Source: an uncultured Coprococcus sp.
Lineage (GTDB): Bacteria > Bacillota > Clostridia > Lachnospirales > Lachnospiraceae
Direction of reading: 5' to 3'
DNA length: 45,625 nucleotides
NCBI GenBank assembly: GCA_900548315.1
Contig: URJU01000002.1
Location: forward strand, 1 to 45,625
This document shows positions 36,310-45,000 of the stretch, one piece after another; position 1 is the first letter of the stretch, and every line of letters begins with the position of its first letter. A program made the translations under genes and the position numbers. The notes beneath the pieces were generated by a model that was not told where the DNA came from, searched no databases, and saw only the letters and a list, made by a program, of their open reading frames with translations.

Positions 36310-37599
36310 CTACTCAACTACTTTGATTCCGCCGTAAGGTCTTACCTTGAGGACGTGGCATGCGCCCTCTCCGAAGATCGACTCGATGTTCTTCTTGTAC
36401 TCAGCAACAGCCGCATTCTTGACAAATGCCTGGATGGTTCCGGCGAATCCACCGCCATGTACTCTGCACACACCATTCTCACCGATGAACTCCTCTGAGA
36501 AACCAAGTGCTATTGATACATTCTGTGTGAGTGGATCCTTTGCGCTGTATATATTCTGAAGAAGCTTGAATGATGAATCTCCGCTTCTCTTTATAACATC
36601 GAGGAAATGATCAAATTCCTGATTCTCAAGTGCTGCAACACCCTCTGCGACTCTGTCCTGCTCTGTATAGAAATGAAGAGCTCTGAGAACCGCTCTGTCA
36701 TTCACCTTTCCGCTTGCTCTCATCTCACCAACCTTGCTGATGAAATCCTCCTCTGAAACTCTGCTGAGAAGCTCCTCACCAAAGTATTCTGCAACCTGCT
36801 TCATCTCTGCAGGAATCGCAGCGTAGTCGTCTGTGAGATCTGCATGTGAACCCTTTGTGTCTACGATACACAGGCTGTACTGATGAGCCTCAAAGTCAAC
36901 CGGAACCTGCTTAATGACAGGATTTGTCTTGTCGAAGAAGTCGATATATATAAGTCCGCCGACTGCACATGCCATCTGATCCATCAGTCCGCATGGCTTG
37001 CCGAAGTATACGTTCTCTGCGTACTGTCCAATCTTTGCCACATCTACAGATGATACCTTCATCTCATTGTAGAGGCCCGAAAGGATAGTTCCTATAAGGC
37101 TCTCAAATGCTGCTGATGAAGACATTCCTGCTCCCATGAGCACGTCGCTTGTCACAAATGCTGTGAATCCGCCTACCTTGAATCCGTAATCTCTGATCCC
37201 TGCAACAACACCCTTGATAAGCGCTGTTGTTGTTCCCTCAAATGCAGGATCCTGCTCGATATCATTTACATTGATAACTTCCTTAGGCATATCGTCTGAC
37301 ACAAGCTCGATCACGCCGTCCTCTCTAGGTGCCACAATTGCTATGGCATCAAGGTTGATCGATGTAGCAAGTACATGTCCGTTCTGATGGTCTGTATGGT
37401 TTCCACACACCTCGCTTCTTCCAGGAGCGCTGTAGATAGCAACCTCCTGATCTCCGAATAACTCAACAAACTTGTCAAGTGCCTTTACATATCTCTCCCT
37501 GTTGTACGGGATCATATCCTTGTCAAGATATATCTGTGCAAGTTTCTCATCAAATTCTCCACCTGATATCATCTTTTTTAACTCTTCAATCTTCTTCAT
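36310..37599 (-). CDS. galK: Galactokinase
   Basis: A 429-residue GHMP-family kinase that phosphorylates galactose at C1 with ATP. It shows the galactokinase opening YSAPGRSEVCGNHTDHQNGH (substrate-binding region), the ATP-binding GHMP motif VLMGAGMSSSAAFE, GKPCGLMDQMACAVGG and the C-terminal VHGGGFAGTIQAFV. Length is slightly above the usual ~390 because of an extra N-terminal helical segment. The ATG at 37599 is chosen over a GTG at 37614 because GGTGGAG fits the ATG. It is the first gene of the gal operon and is divergent from an AraC regulator gene, which may control it. Confidence 0.96.
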   Translation of the reverse strand: MKKIEELKKMISGGEFDEKLAQIYLDKDMIPYNRERYVKALDKFVELFGDQEVAIYSAPGRSEVCGNHTDHQNGHVLATSINLDAIAIVAPREDGVIELVSDDMPKEVINVNDIEQDPAFEGTTTALIKGVVAGIRDYGFKVGGFTAFVTSDVLMGAGMSSSAAFESLIGTILSGLYNEMKVSSVDVAKIGQYAENVYFGKPCGLMDQMACAVGGLIYIDFFDKTNPVIKQVPVDFEAHQYSLCIVDTKGSHADLTDDYAAIPAEMKQVAEYFGEELLSRVSEEDFISKVGEMRASGKVNDRAVLRALHFYTEQDRVAEGVAALENQEFDHFLDVIKRSGDSSFKLLQNIYSAKDPLTQNVSIALGFSEEFIGENGVCRVHGGGFAGTIQAFVKNAAVAEYKKNIESIFGEGACHVLKVRPYGGIKVVE

Positions 37600-37882
37600 T
37601 TTCTGTAACTCCACCTTTCTCCGTTTTTATAATTTTTCGTTATTTTCCTTAATGTCCGTTCTTTTGTTGTCCATATTGCGCGTCTTTTCTGCGCTACGCC
37701 GTTGCGTTTCTTGCTTTGTGAATATAATTCTATAACAATATACAGATTTTGAACATGGCATAGCGTTGCAAATATATGTCCATTTGTTAGATTGTTTTTT
37801 CTGATGGAACTTATTATTGTATGGATAATCCGGTTGAATGTATGTTATACTCTTATATATTATAATGAAAGGATGTGTTCAT

Positions 37883-37981
37883 ATGCCTGCATTGCAGAAA
37901 CGTTCAGATCTTATAAATTTAGAACAGTACGAAAATTTGTATATAGACTTTTCTGAAATCTCCTCAAGATTATCAGACTAA
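37883..37981 (+). CDS. Possible 32-residue leader ORF upstream of AraC regulator
   Basis: In the 438-bp gap between galK and the first AraC gene, an ATG at 37883 with GAAAGGAT about ten bases upstream opens a 32-codon frame (MPALQKRSDLINLEQYENLY then IDFSEISSRLSD). It ends 56 bp before the regulator start and lies downstream of AT-rich sequence with TATACT/TATAAT-like -10 motifs. It may be a leader peptide or chance. No family is recognised. The rest of the gap must hold the galK promoter; I see no clear operator. Confidence 0.35.
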   Translation: MPALQKRSDLINLEQYENLYIDFSEISSRLSD

Positions 37982-38037
37982 TTTTTGATGCCAATTTAGA
38001 AAGTCAATTTATTAAGAAAAACTGTGGAGTTTGTAAA

Positions 38038-38928
38038 ATGGAAAATAAGATCGTAATGGAATTTCCTCAGGAGAATGACACAGACCTCTACCTGAATGTG
38101 TTCGGACATTCAATAACCGAACCTCTTCATAAGGCAGGTCCTGCGGTCAAGACTTTCTACCTCATACATTTCGTGCTGGAGGGAGAGGGCGACTTCTATG
38201 TAGGGAACGCACACTATCATCTAAAAAAGGGACAGGGGTTTCTGATCGAGCCGGATACCCCAGCCACATATATATCAGACGAACACCATCCATGGAGGTA
38301 TGTCTGGTTCGGATTCTCTGGCAGGTGTGCCCAGGACACGCTGAGCAGTATTGGCCTGACACAGAACCAGCCTATATTCACCTGCAAGGATGGCGACAAA
38401 CTGAAAAAGTACGTATTTGATATGCTTGCTCACAACACCTCGGATCACGCAGACCACTTCAGGCTCATGGGCATGCTCTACCTCGCTCTGTCTGTCATCG
38501 CAAATGCACAGAAAGACAAGCTGGAGACTCCATCCGGAAACGCATATGTGAACCATGCCATATCATATATCCAGAACCACTACAGTATGCCAATGAAGGT
38601 GGAGGAGCTGTCTGACTACGTTGGAATCAACAGAAGCTATTTCTCCGACCTGTTCAAGCAGTACACCGGGATGAGTCCTGTGAAATACCTGCAGAATTTC
38701 CGCATAACAAAAGCCCAGCATATGCTTACCATATCTGAGCTTTCTATAGAAAGTATTGCATTTTCATGCGGCTACCAGTCCGCCGAGGCTTTCCACAAGA
38801 TCTTCCGCAAGACCACCGGCATGTCGCCTAATGCCTACCGGCAGGAGAAACGCCAGAGAACGCTCTCAAACCAGGAGACCGTAAATAACAACAGGCCGGA
38901 TTATATCGTTACGGATGATGAACTATAG
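38038..38928 (+). CDS. AraC-family transcriptional regulator (probable gal/lac regulator)
   Basis: A 296-residue protein. The N-terminal ~150 residues form an AraC-type cupin sensor (FYLIHFVLEGEGDFYVGNAHY; KKGQGFLIEPDTPATYISD; WRYVWFGFSG). The C-terminal ~105 residues carry two HTH units: MKVEELSDYVGINRSYFSDL, TGMSPVKYLQNFRITKAQHM and IESIAFSCGYQSAEAFHKIF. The cupin/HTH plan matches regulators of sugar use. GTGGAG precedes the ATG. It is divergent from galKTE, and a role in controlling them is likely. Its stop nearly touches the stop of the convergent pseudogene. Confidence 0.93.
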   Translation: MENKIVMEFPQENDTDLYLNVFGHSITEPLHKAGPAVKTFYLIHFVLEGEGDFYVGNAHYHLKKGQGFLIEPDTPATYISDEHHPWRYVWFGFSGRCAQDTLSSIGLTQNQPIFTCKDGDKLKKYVFDMLAHNTSDHADHFRLMGMLYLALSVIANAQKDKLETPSGNAYVNHAISYIQNHYSMPMKVEELSDYVGINRSYFSDLFKQYTGMSPVKYLQNFRITKAQHMLTISELSIESIAFSCGYQSAEAFHKIFRKTTGMSPNAYRQEKRQRTLSNQETVNNNRPDYIVTDDEL

Positions 38929-38930
38929 TA

Positions 38931-40027
38931 TTATTTGTTTATTTTTACTTTCACTATTTTGCTCCATCCAGAGTATCTTGTCTTTCCTCCATAATTACTG
39001 CAGCTCCTAAGACGCACGTAATACGTCCGCCCTTTTTTCAGACTTCCCACAGTTTTTGCAACTGTTTTGCTGCTACATGTTACAATTTTACCTTTGGCAA
39101 TTGTTTTGTTTGATGCATATTGCATCTGCCATCTGGTCCCACCTGTAACGTGTACGATTTTTTCAACGCCGGATTGCATGTTGGATACATGGTTACCGTA
39201 GCTATTCCATATGTAGCCCCATCACCTATATCCCGGCTTCCGGCTATAAGATATGAGCTTGATGACATCTCGAACCCACCAACTGTAGCCCCTGTATAAT
39301 TATCTCCAATTTCCCCATCAAAAGATATGACATCCGTTGCTTCACAGTTCCACTCACGGAATCCATCCGAACCTATTGCTGAGGGATATTTTATCAGCAC
39401 AATTGATCTTGGGTATGCATCTCCATGATCTACCGCAACTATCCGTCCGTTTTCCATATGTATAAACTGATTGAAAGAATGACTCACATATCCATATTCC
39501 GTGTTCACAACATCCGTAAATGAATCAATCACTTTCATAGTCCGCATATCTACCTGAATCGTAACATTTGCCTGATGATATCCATCACTCGTCTTATACA
39601 TCTCATGGCATGTCCTGATCATCAGATATCTGCCAAATGAAGTCATTCTTGCAGAACCTGCATCAAATGGAATATATGTATTTGCACCTTTCAGTCCACA
39701 GGATCTGATTCTATTCCAATTCTTGTCATACTTGGTAATACGATATACCTCAACATTATCAGATTCGTCATAGTTGGTCTGTCCGGAGAGTACATAATAA
39801 TAATCACCTGACTGGCAAAATCCTCCGAACATGTCAAGTTCTTTATTCACTGTCCTTCTGGACAGCAGCTTGAAATTCTTATCATAATACTCTACAAGAT
39901 AACCTGATCTGACTGCATTCGCCTGTAATCTCATATATCTGCCATTCTGATAAACAAGATATGATTTCACGGTATCTGACCAGGTGTAATAATCCTGATC
40001 ACCAATATTGCTTCCCCTTTTCTTTTG
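38931..40027 (-). pseudogene. Surface protein remnant: beta-propeller-like region plus C-terminal Fn3-like domain
   Basis: The main frame (40027 to 39080) has no start, signal peptide or ribosome binding site; an in-frame TGA lies at 40028-40030, only 12 bp after the FMN reductase stop. It encodes repeating strand patterns (VYRITKYDKNWNRIRSCGLK; RMTSFGRYLMIRTCHEMYK; HMENGRIVAVDHGDAYPR) like a six-bladed propeller. Within 39080-39179 the frame shifts, and the last ~82 codons continue as an Fn3-like domain (RWQMQYASNKTIAKGKIVTC; KKGRTYYVRLR; YSGWSKIVKV), typical of secreted Lachnospiraceae proteins. Both the N-terminus and the middle therefore appear lost. It is probably not expressed as a working protein. 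Confidence 0.78.
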
Positions 40028-40041
40028 TCATCTTCAACCAT

Positions 40042-40665
40042 TTATCTTATAAAATTAGTCTGGTTACCCCTCTCTGTGTCAGGGAGTGCCACGCCGGCTG
40101 CCTTGCCGGTTTCAAAGCATTTGAGCATCCATGCAAGGTTCCTTGCAAGATTCCTCATGGTCTGCATACCCTCTGCATCCTGCTCGGCCTCTCCAGGTAC
40201 GCGTCCGTGTACAAGATTCCAATATGTAGAGCCTGCAACAGGCATCTGCGATATGCCAAAGTATTTGTTCAGTACATCAAAAGTTGCCGATGTACCGCCA
40301 CGTCTTGCAACTGCCACTGATGCGCCCGGCTTATACTCAAACGCCTTCTTACCACTATAAAAAGCCCTGTCAAGGAATGATAATATTCTTCCACTTGGAT
40401 GGGCATAGTATACAGGTGATCCAAATACGAATCCGTCAGCCTCTTTTGCCTTCTCCACAAATTCATTCACCTTGTCATCATCAAATATACAGCAGCCTTT
40501 TGCACCGCACTGGCCACAGCCTATACAGTCTCTTATCGGATCTGCTCCGATCTGGAATATCTCGTAATCTATGCCTTCCTTCTTAAGCTGTTCGCCTACC
40601 TCGTAAAGCGCGCGGTATGTATTGCCCTGTGACTTTGCACTTCCATTCAACATTAAAACCTTCAT
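40042..40665 (-). CDS. NADPH-dependent FMN reductase / flavodoxin-family protein
   Basis: A 207-residue flavodoxin-fold protein. The N-terminal phosphate-binding loop LMLNGSAKSQGNTYRALYEV binds FMN. The Cys-rich DCIGCGQCGAKGCCIFDDD resembles the four-Cys insert of iron-sulfur flavoprotein relatives, although in this group it is often a non-cluster motif. GFVFGSPVYYAHPSG and VAVARRGGTSATFDVLN complete the family pattern. It probably acts as a cytosolic oxidoreductase of unknown substrate. The ATG at 40665 has GGAGG seven bases upstream; a TTG at 40680 is less likely. It lies upstream of the surface-protein remnant and shows no functional link to the sugar genes. Confidence 0.88.
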   Translation of the reverse strand: MKVLMLNGSAKSQGNTYRALYEVGEQLKKEGIDYEIFQIGADPIRDCIGCGQCGAKGCCIFDDDKVNEFVEKAKEADGFVFGSPVYYAHPSGRILSFLDRAFYSGKKAFEYKPGASVAVARRGGTSATFDVLNKYFGISQMPVAGSTYWNLVHGRVPGEAEQDAEGMQTMRNLARNLAWMLKCFETGKAAGVALPDTERGNQTNFIR

Positions 40666-40697
40666 ATCCAGTTCCTCCAATCATTTTACACTACCAA

Positions 40698-40892
40698 TTA
40701 ATATGTAACTGCTAATCTCTTATCAGTAGTTCTCTTTTCTTTTACATATTTAACTAAAAAAATTATCGCGAGTACAAGTAAAAAGCTGACGCAGAATACT
40801 GTTACGCCCATGGCAGTTACTTCTATAATTATATACACTTTACTATAAGAATTTCCAGTTGTTTGTCTGCGCATAGTCCAAACTGCCATCAT
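40698..40892 (-). CDS. Possible small membrane protein overlapping the AraC regulator stop
   Basis: A 64-codon frame whose ATG overlaps the stop of the second AraC gene (ATGA). An internal ATG (at residue 28) would give a 37-residue product with a clear membrane helix (VFCVSFLLVLAIIFLVKYV) and a basic tail (KEKRTTDKR). Translational coupling to the regulator is possible. The first 27 residues are not protein-like, and no homologue is recognised. Low confidence. Confidence 0.3.
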   Translation of the reverse strand: MMAVWTMRRQTTGNSYSKVYIIIEVTAMGVTVFCVSFLLVLAIIFLVKYVKEKRTTDKRLAVTY

Positions 40893-41743
40893 CGCCTGAT
40901 CGACTTCCTATACTCCATAGGAGACATTCCCTTTTCTTTTTTAAATACCCTGCTAAAGTAGAGCGGGTTGTCGTATCCGACAATCTTTGCTACCTCCGTC
41001 ATGTTGTAGTCCGAGCTCTCGAGAAGCATCTGGGCGTTGGCTATACGCTTTGACATGATGTACTGTGTGGGCGTGGTGCCGATGCGCTGTCTAAAGTTCC
41101 GTATGAACCAGCTCACGCTCATGTTATGCTCATTTGCATAATCCTCAACAACTATCTCCTCGTTGTAATGCTCTCCGAAATATCCCGCTGCGCGGTCCAT
41201 CTCCTCCGCCATGGCTGACACATTTTTGGAATCATCCTGTCCCTGCTGCCTGTGAACTGAGATAAGTATCTGTCTGAATATATATTCAAGCATCTCCTCG
41301 TAGTCATCCCGGCAGAGCTGCAGTTCCTGTATCATCTGTTTAAACAGGGTTCTATACTCCGCATGGTCTCCACCATAAAATATATTCACATCATCATCTA
41401 TCCCATATCGTCTGAATATCTGTTTCACCTCTCCCCCGGTGAAATGCACCCAGAATACTTCCGTGTGTTCGTCCCCGTAATACACATACCTCTGCATCTG
41501 TCTTGGTCTGTAGATAACCATATTTCCAGGGCAGGCAATCATATCCTTTCCGTCTATCTCAAAATGTGCCTTGCCCGCCGCCACGTATATGAGCTGATAA
41601 TCCTTACGCCCTTTGGGTCTGTAGGTCGTAAACTCCTTCTGGGTATACAGTTTGTACGTTCCGCAGCTTGTTATTATGAGCGGTCTGCTCTTGTCCACTA
41701 TGTCGAGCAGGGAATTATGAAGATAGGCTGAGTTTGTGTACAT
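40889..41743 (-). CDS. AraC-family transcriptional regulator (probable lacZ regulator)
   Basis: A 284-residue protein with an N-terminal cupin-like sensor (~25-165; YQLIYVAAGKAHFEIDGKDM; CPGNMVIYRPRQMQRYVYYG) and a C-terminal AraC double HTH (~185-284; IVVEDYANEHNMSVSWFIRN; GTTPTQYIMSKRIANAQML; MTEVAKIVGYDNPLYFSRVF; KGMSPMEYRKSIR). AAAGGAG lies six bases before the ATG. It is divergent from lacZ across 287 bp and is the obvious candidate regulator. Three CACTATT direct repeats with an 11-bp period lie just upstream of its start and may be an autoregulatory operator. Confidence 0.94.
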   Translation of the reverse strand: MYTNSAYLHNSLLDIVDKSRPLIITSCGTYKLYTQKEFTTYRPKGRKDYQLIYVAAGKAHFEIDGKDMIACPGNMVIYRPRQMQRYVYYGDEHTEVFWVHFTGGEVKQIFRRYGIDDDVNIFYGGDHAEYRTLFKQMIQELQLCRDDYEEMLEYIFRQILISVHRQQGQDDSKNVSAMAEEMDRAAGYFGEHYNEEIVVEDYANEHNMSVSWFIRNFRQRIGTTPTQYIMSKRIANAQMLLESSDYNMTEVAKIVGYDNPLYFSRVFKKEKGMSPMEYRKSIRR

Positions 41744-41771
41744 GTGTGGCTCCTTTCCATATGCCCAATCG

Positions 41772-41803
41772 CACTATTATTTCACTATTTTTACACTATT
41801 ATA
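41772..41803 (-). promoter_or_regulatory. Three CACTATT direct repeats with 11-bp period and overlapping -10 box
   Basis: CACTATT occurs at 41772-41778, 41783-41789 and 41794-41800, exactly 11 bp apart, so the copies face the same side of the helix. A minus-strand TATAAT (41798-41803) overlaps the third copy. The position 28-60 bp before the second AraC gene suggests an operator for that gene. Confidence 0.6.
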
Positions 41804-41857
41804 CGAGCACGCTCCCGCATACTCTATACCTTTTTTCTTTTGCTCGTTCAGAGACTT

Positions 41858-41883
41858 CACCCTGCAAGCAGACTTGCAGGGTG
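41858..41883. repeat. Perfect 11-bp inverted repeat in the araC-lacZ intergenic region
   Basis: CACCCTGCAAG and CTTGCAGGGTG are perfect complements around a four-base centre (CAGA). No T-run flanks it on either strand, so a terminator is unlikely. It sits about 80 bp upstream of the likely lacZ promoter and may be a regulator site or an RNA hairpin in an upstream-initiated leader. Confidence 0.6.
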
Positions 41884-41937
41884 CGGCGTATCCGCCTTAT
41901 AAAACCAGAATGTGCTTATTTTGTCTCATTATGTGTA

Positions 41938-41967
41938 TGGACTGTTCATGTGTCGTTATCTTATAAT
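41938..41967 (+). promoter_or_regulatory. Candidate promoter of lacZ
   Basis: A perfect TATAAT (41962-41967) lies about 63 bp before the lacZ start. A weak -35 (TGGACT, 41938-41943, four of six matches) is 18 bp upstream, which fits a promoter that depends on an activator such as the divergent AraC protein. Confidence 0.55.
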
Positions 41968-42030
41968 ATATCTAACAAATGACGAATATACAACGTTTTA
42001 TATATTAAATTAACCACAGGAGGTATTGTT

Positions 42031-45000
42031 ATGATCATTCCACATCACTACGAAAATCTGCATATTCTTCACGAGAACACCATGCCACTGAGGAATTACT
42101 ATATTCCTGCCGAGAAGGCATACAGCACATCCCTCGATGCAAGGGATTACTCGGACAGAATACAGTTTCTGAATGGGACCTGGAAGTTCCGCTACTATGA
42201 CAGCATTTATAAGCTTCAGGACGAATTCTACAGTGAGGGCTATGATGTGTCTGGCTTTGATGATATCCCGGTTCCATCAGTATGGCAGATGCACGGATAC
42301 GACTATCACCAGTACACCAATGTCAGGTATCCATTTGCATTTGACCCACCTTATGTTCCAAAGGACAACCCATGTGGAGCATATGTGACCGACTTCGACT
42401 ACGATCAAAGCGAGGACGCACCACTCGCCCATCTGACCTTCGAGGGTGTCGATTCCTGTTTCTATATGTGGCTGAACGGCAGATATGTGGGCTACAGCCA
42501 GGTATCCCATTCGACCAGTGAGTTTGACATAACTGAATTCATAAGAAATGGCTCCAACAGACTCTGCGTGCTCGTCCTCAAATGGTGCGACGGAAGCTAT
42601 CTGGAGGATCAGGACAAGTTCCGCATGAGCGGTATTTTCAGGGATGTCTATATTCTGAAGCGTCCTGCAGGGTCAGTATTCGATTATTTCATCAGGACAA
42701 GCTGCGATGATATCAAAAATCCGACTAAGGCAGATGTGAGTATCGACTTCACAGCATTTACAGGATATTCCCGCGATGAGAACCAGTTTTCATCAAAACC
42801 AGAAACAGTTGTTTATAAAGGCGCTGATTCAAATGTTGATATTGAAGTTACTATTCTGGACGCCGATGGCAGCATATGTTCATCAGGCTGTGTAAAGTGT
42901 GAAATTTCCGCTCAGAGCGATGCCAATACCAATGCAGCCGAAATAAAAACCGCAGCCAGCTCCAGCAGCATTACTTTGTCGATCGACTCCCCTGTGCTGT
43001 GGAATGCAGAAAAGCCATATCTCTACACTGTCATCATAAGATGCGCCGGTGAGGTCATCACTGACAGGATAGGAATCAGGGAGATAACGATAGAGAATAA
43101 GATCGTGTACATCAACGGCATGCCGATCAAGTTCCATGGAGTGAACAGACATGATTCCGACCCTGTGACAGGATTTACCATTAGCAGAGAACAGATCATC
43201 AAGGACATGTCGCTGATGAAGCAGCACAATGTCAACGCCATAAGGACCAGCCATTATCCAAATGCTCCTTATTTCTATGAGCTCTGCGACGAATATGGAT
43301 TCTATGTGATAGACGAGGCTGACATAGAGGCACATGGTCCAAGTGAATTGTTCTATTCTGATAACAATTGGGATAACAAGGCAGCAAGGTGGAATAAGCC
43401 GATCGCCAACAATCCTGAGTTCTGCGAATCCATTCTTGACCGCATCAGGCGCTGCGTCATCAGAGACAAGAACCGTGCGAGCGTAGTCATCTGGTCCATG
43501 GGAAATGAAAGTGCTTATGGCGTGACATTCGAGGAAGCTCTTGCTTGGGTCAAGTCCTATGACAAATCCCGCCTCACCCACTACGAGAGCGCCCAGTATA
43601 CAGACGGCAAGAGAAAATATGACTACAGCAATCTGGATCTCTACAGCAGAATGTATCCATCCATATCCGAGATGGCCGAATATATAGATGGTGATGGCGA
43701 CAAGCCTTACATCCTGTGCGAATACTGCCATGCCATGGGCAACGGTCCCGGAGATCTGGAGGACTATTTCCAGTTCTTCGACAGCCACGAAACCACCTGC
43801 GGAGGATTTGTGTGGGAGTGGTGCGACCACGCCATATACAAGGGCAAAGCGGCAAACGGCAAGGCTATGTACGCCTACGGAGGCGACAACGGCGAGACTA
43901 TCCACGATGGCAATTTCTGTATGGATGGCCTGGTCTATCCTGACCGCAGACCGCACACTGGACTGCTTGAATTCAAGAATATCCACCGTCCGGCCAGGAT
44001 CGCTAACTATGATGGGGCAAATGGAATTCTGACGCTGCACAATTATTTGGATTTCACTGACATCAGGGATTACCTCACTATGAGCTATGAAGTCACTTGT
44101 GATGGACAGGTTGTTACATCCGGGAATATTGATGTTCCTTCCGTGGCACCTCACAGCGATGGAACTGTCAGCCTGAACCCTGCTACAAATATACAGAAAT
44201 CTTTGTCAGACTTATATGCATCAAGTCATTCTGACATTTCTGGCAGCTCAGATGTCGCCGATTGCACAAAAGATATTATTACACACAGAATGTTTCTCCG
44301 TGTGATATATAAGGCAGCTTGTGACAGTGCATTTATCAAGGAAGGTGATGTGTTGGGATTTGACGAGATAGAACTTGCCACACAAAAACAGAACGCAGAC
44401 AAGGCCCTGGATAAAGCATCGTCTTTGGACAAGGCGCAGACTCTAGACAAGGTGCAGACTTTGGACAAGGCGCAAAATTTGACGGAACAATATCTGACTA
44501 CTCAGGATACAGCTTCTGCCCATCTTCATGTATCGGAAAGCGACACAGAATTTGTTGTCAGCGGAAGAAATTTTGAATATATATTTGACAGGAACACAGG
44601 AAACTTTGCAGGCTTTGCAATGGACGGTCAGGAACTTCTCGCTGCTCCATGCGATAAGACAATCTGGCGCGCACCTACTGACAATGACAGAAATATAAAG
44701 AACGAGTGGTTAAGAGCCCACTATGACATGATATCCGAGAGGACATATGAGACTGGCTGCATTATAAAAGATGGATGTGCCGTGATATCGTGCACGTCAA
44801 GCCTCTCAGCACCAACGGTACAGCCTGTTCTGAGGATAAACGCTGAATGGATAATAACACCTGAAGGAACTATAAAATCAAAAATGCATGTAAAGAAAAA
44901 TGCTGAATTCCCTACGCTCCCAAGATTTGGCGTGAGGATGATTTTGAGAGAAGATATGCGAAATGTAAATTATATCGGTATGGGTCCATATGAAAGCTAC

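Noticed and set aside
37740..37800. Possible catabolite-responsive (cre) site near TTGCAACGCTATGCCA upstream of galK
   Set aside because: It does not keep the TGNAANCG spacing of cre sites when aligned.
42883..44154. Long antisense open frame (423 codons) inside lacZ
   Set aside because: It lies opposite the catalytic core of a clear GH2 gene, has no ribosome site or family motifs, and reflects codon bias of the sense strand.
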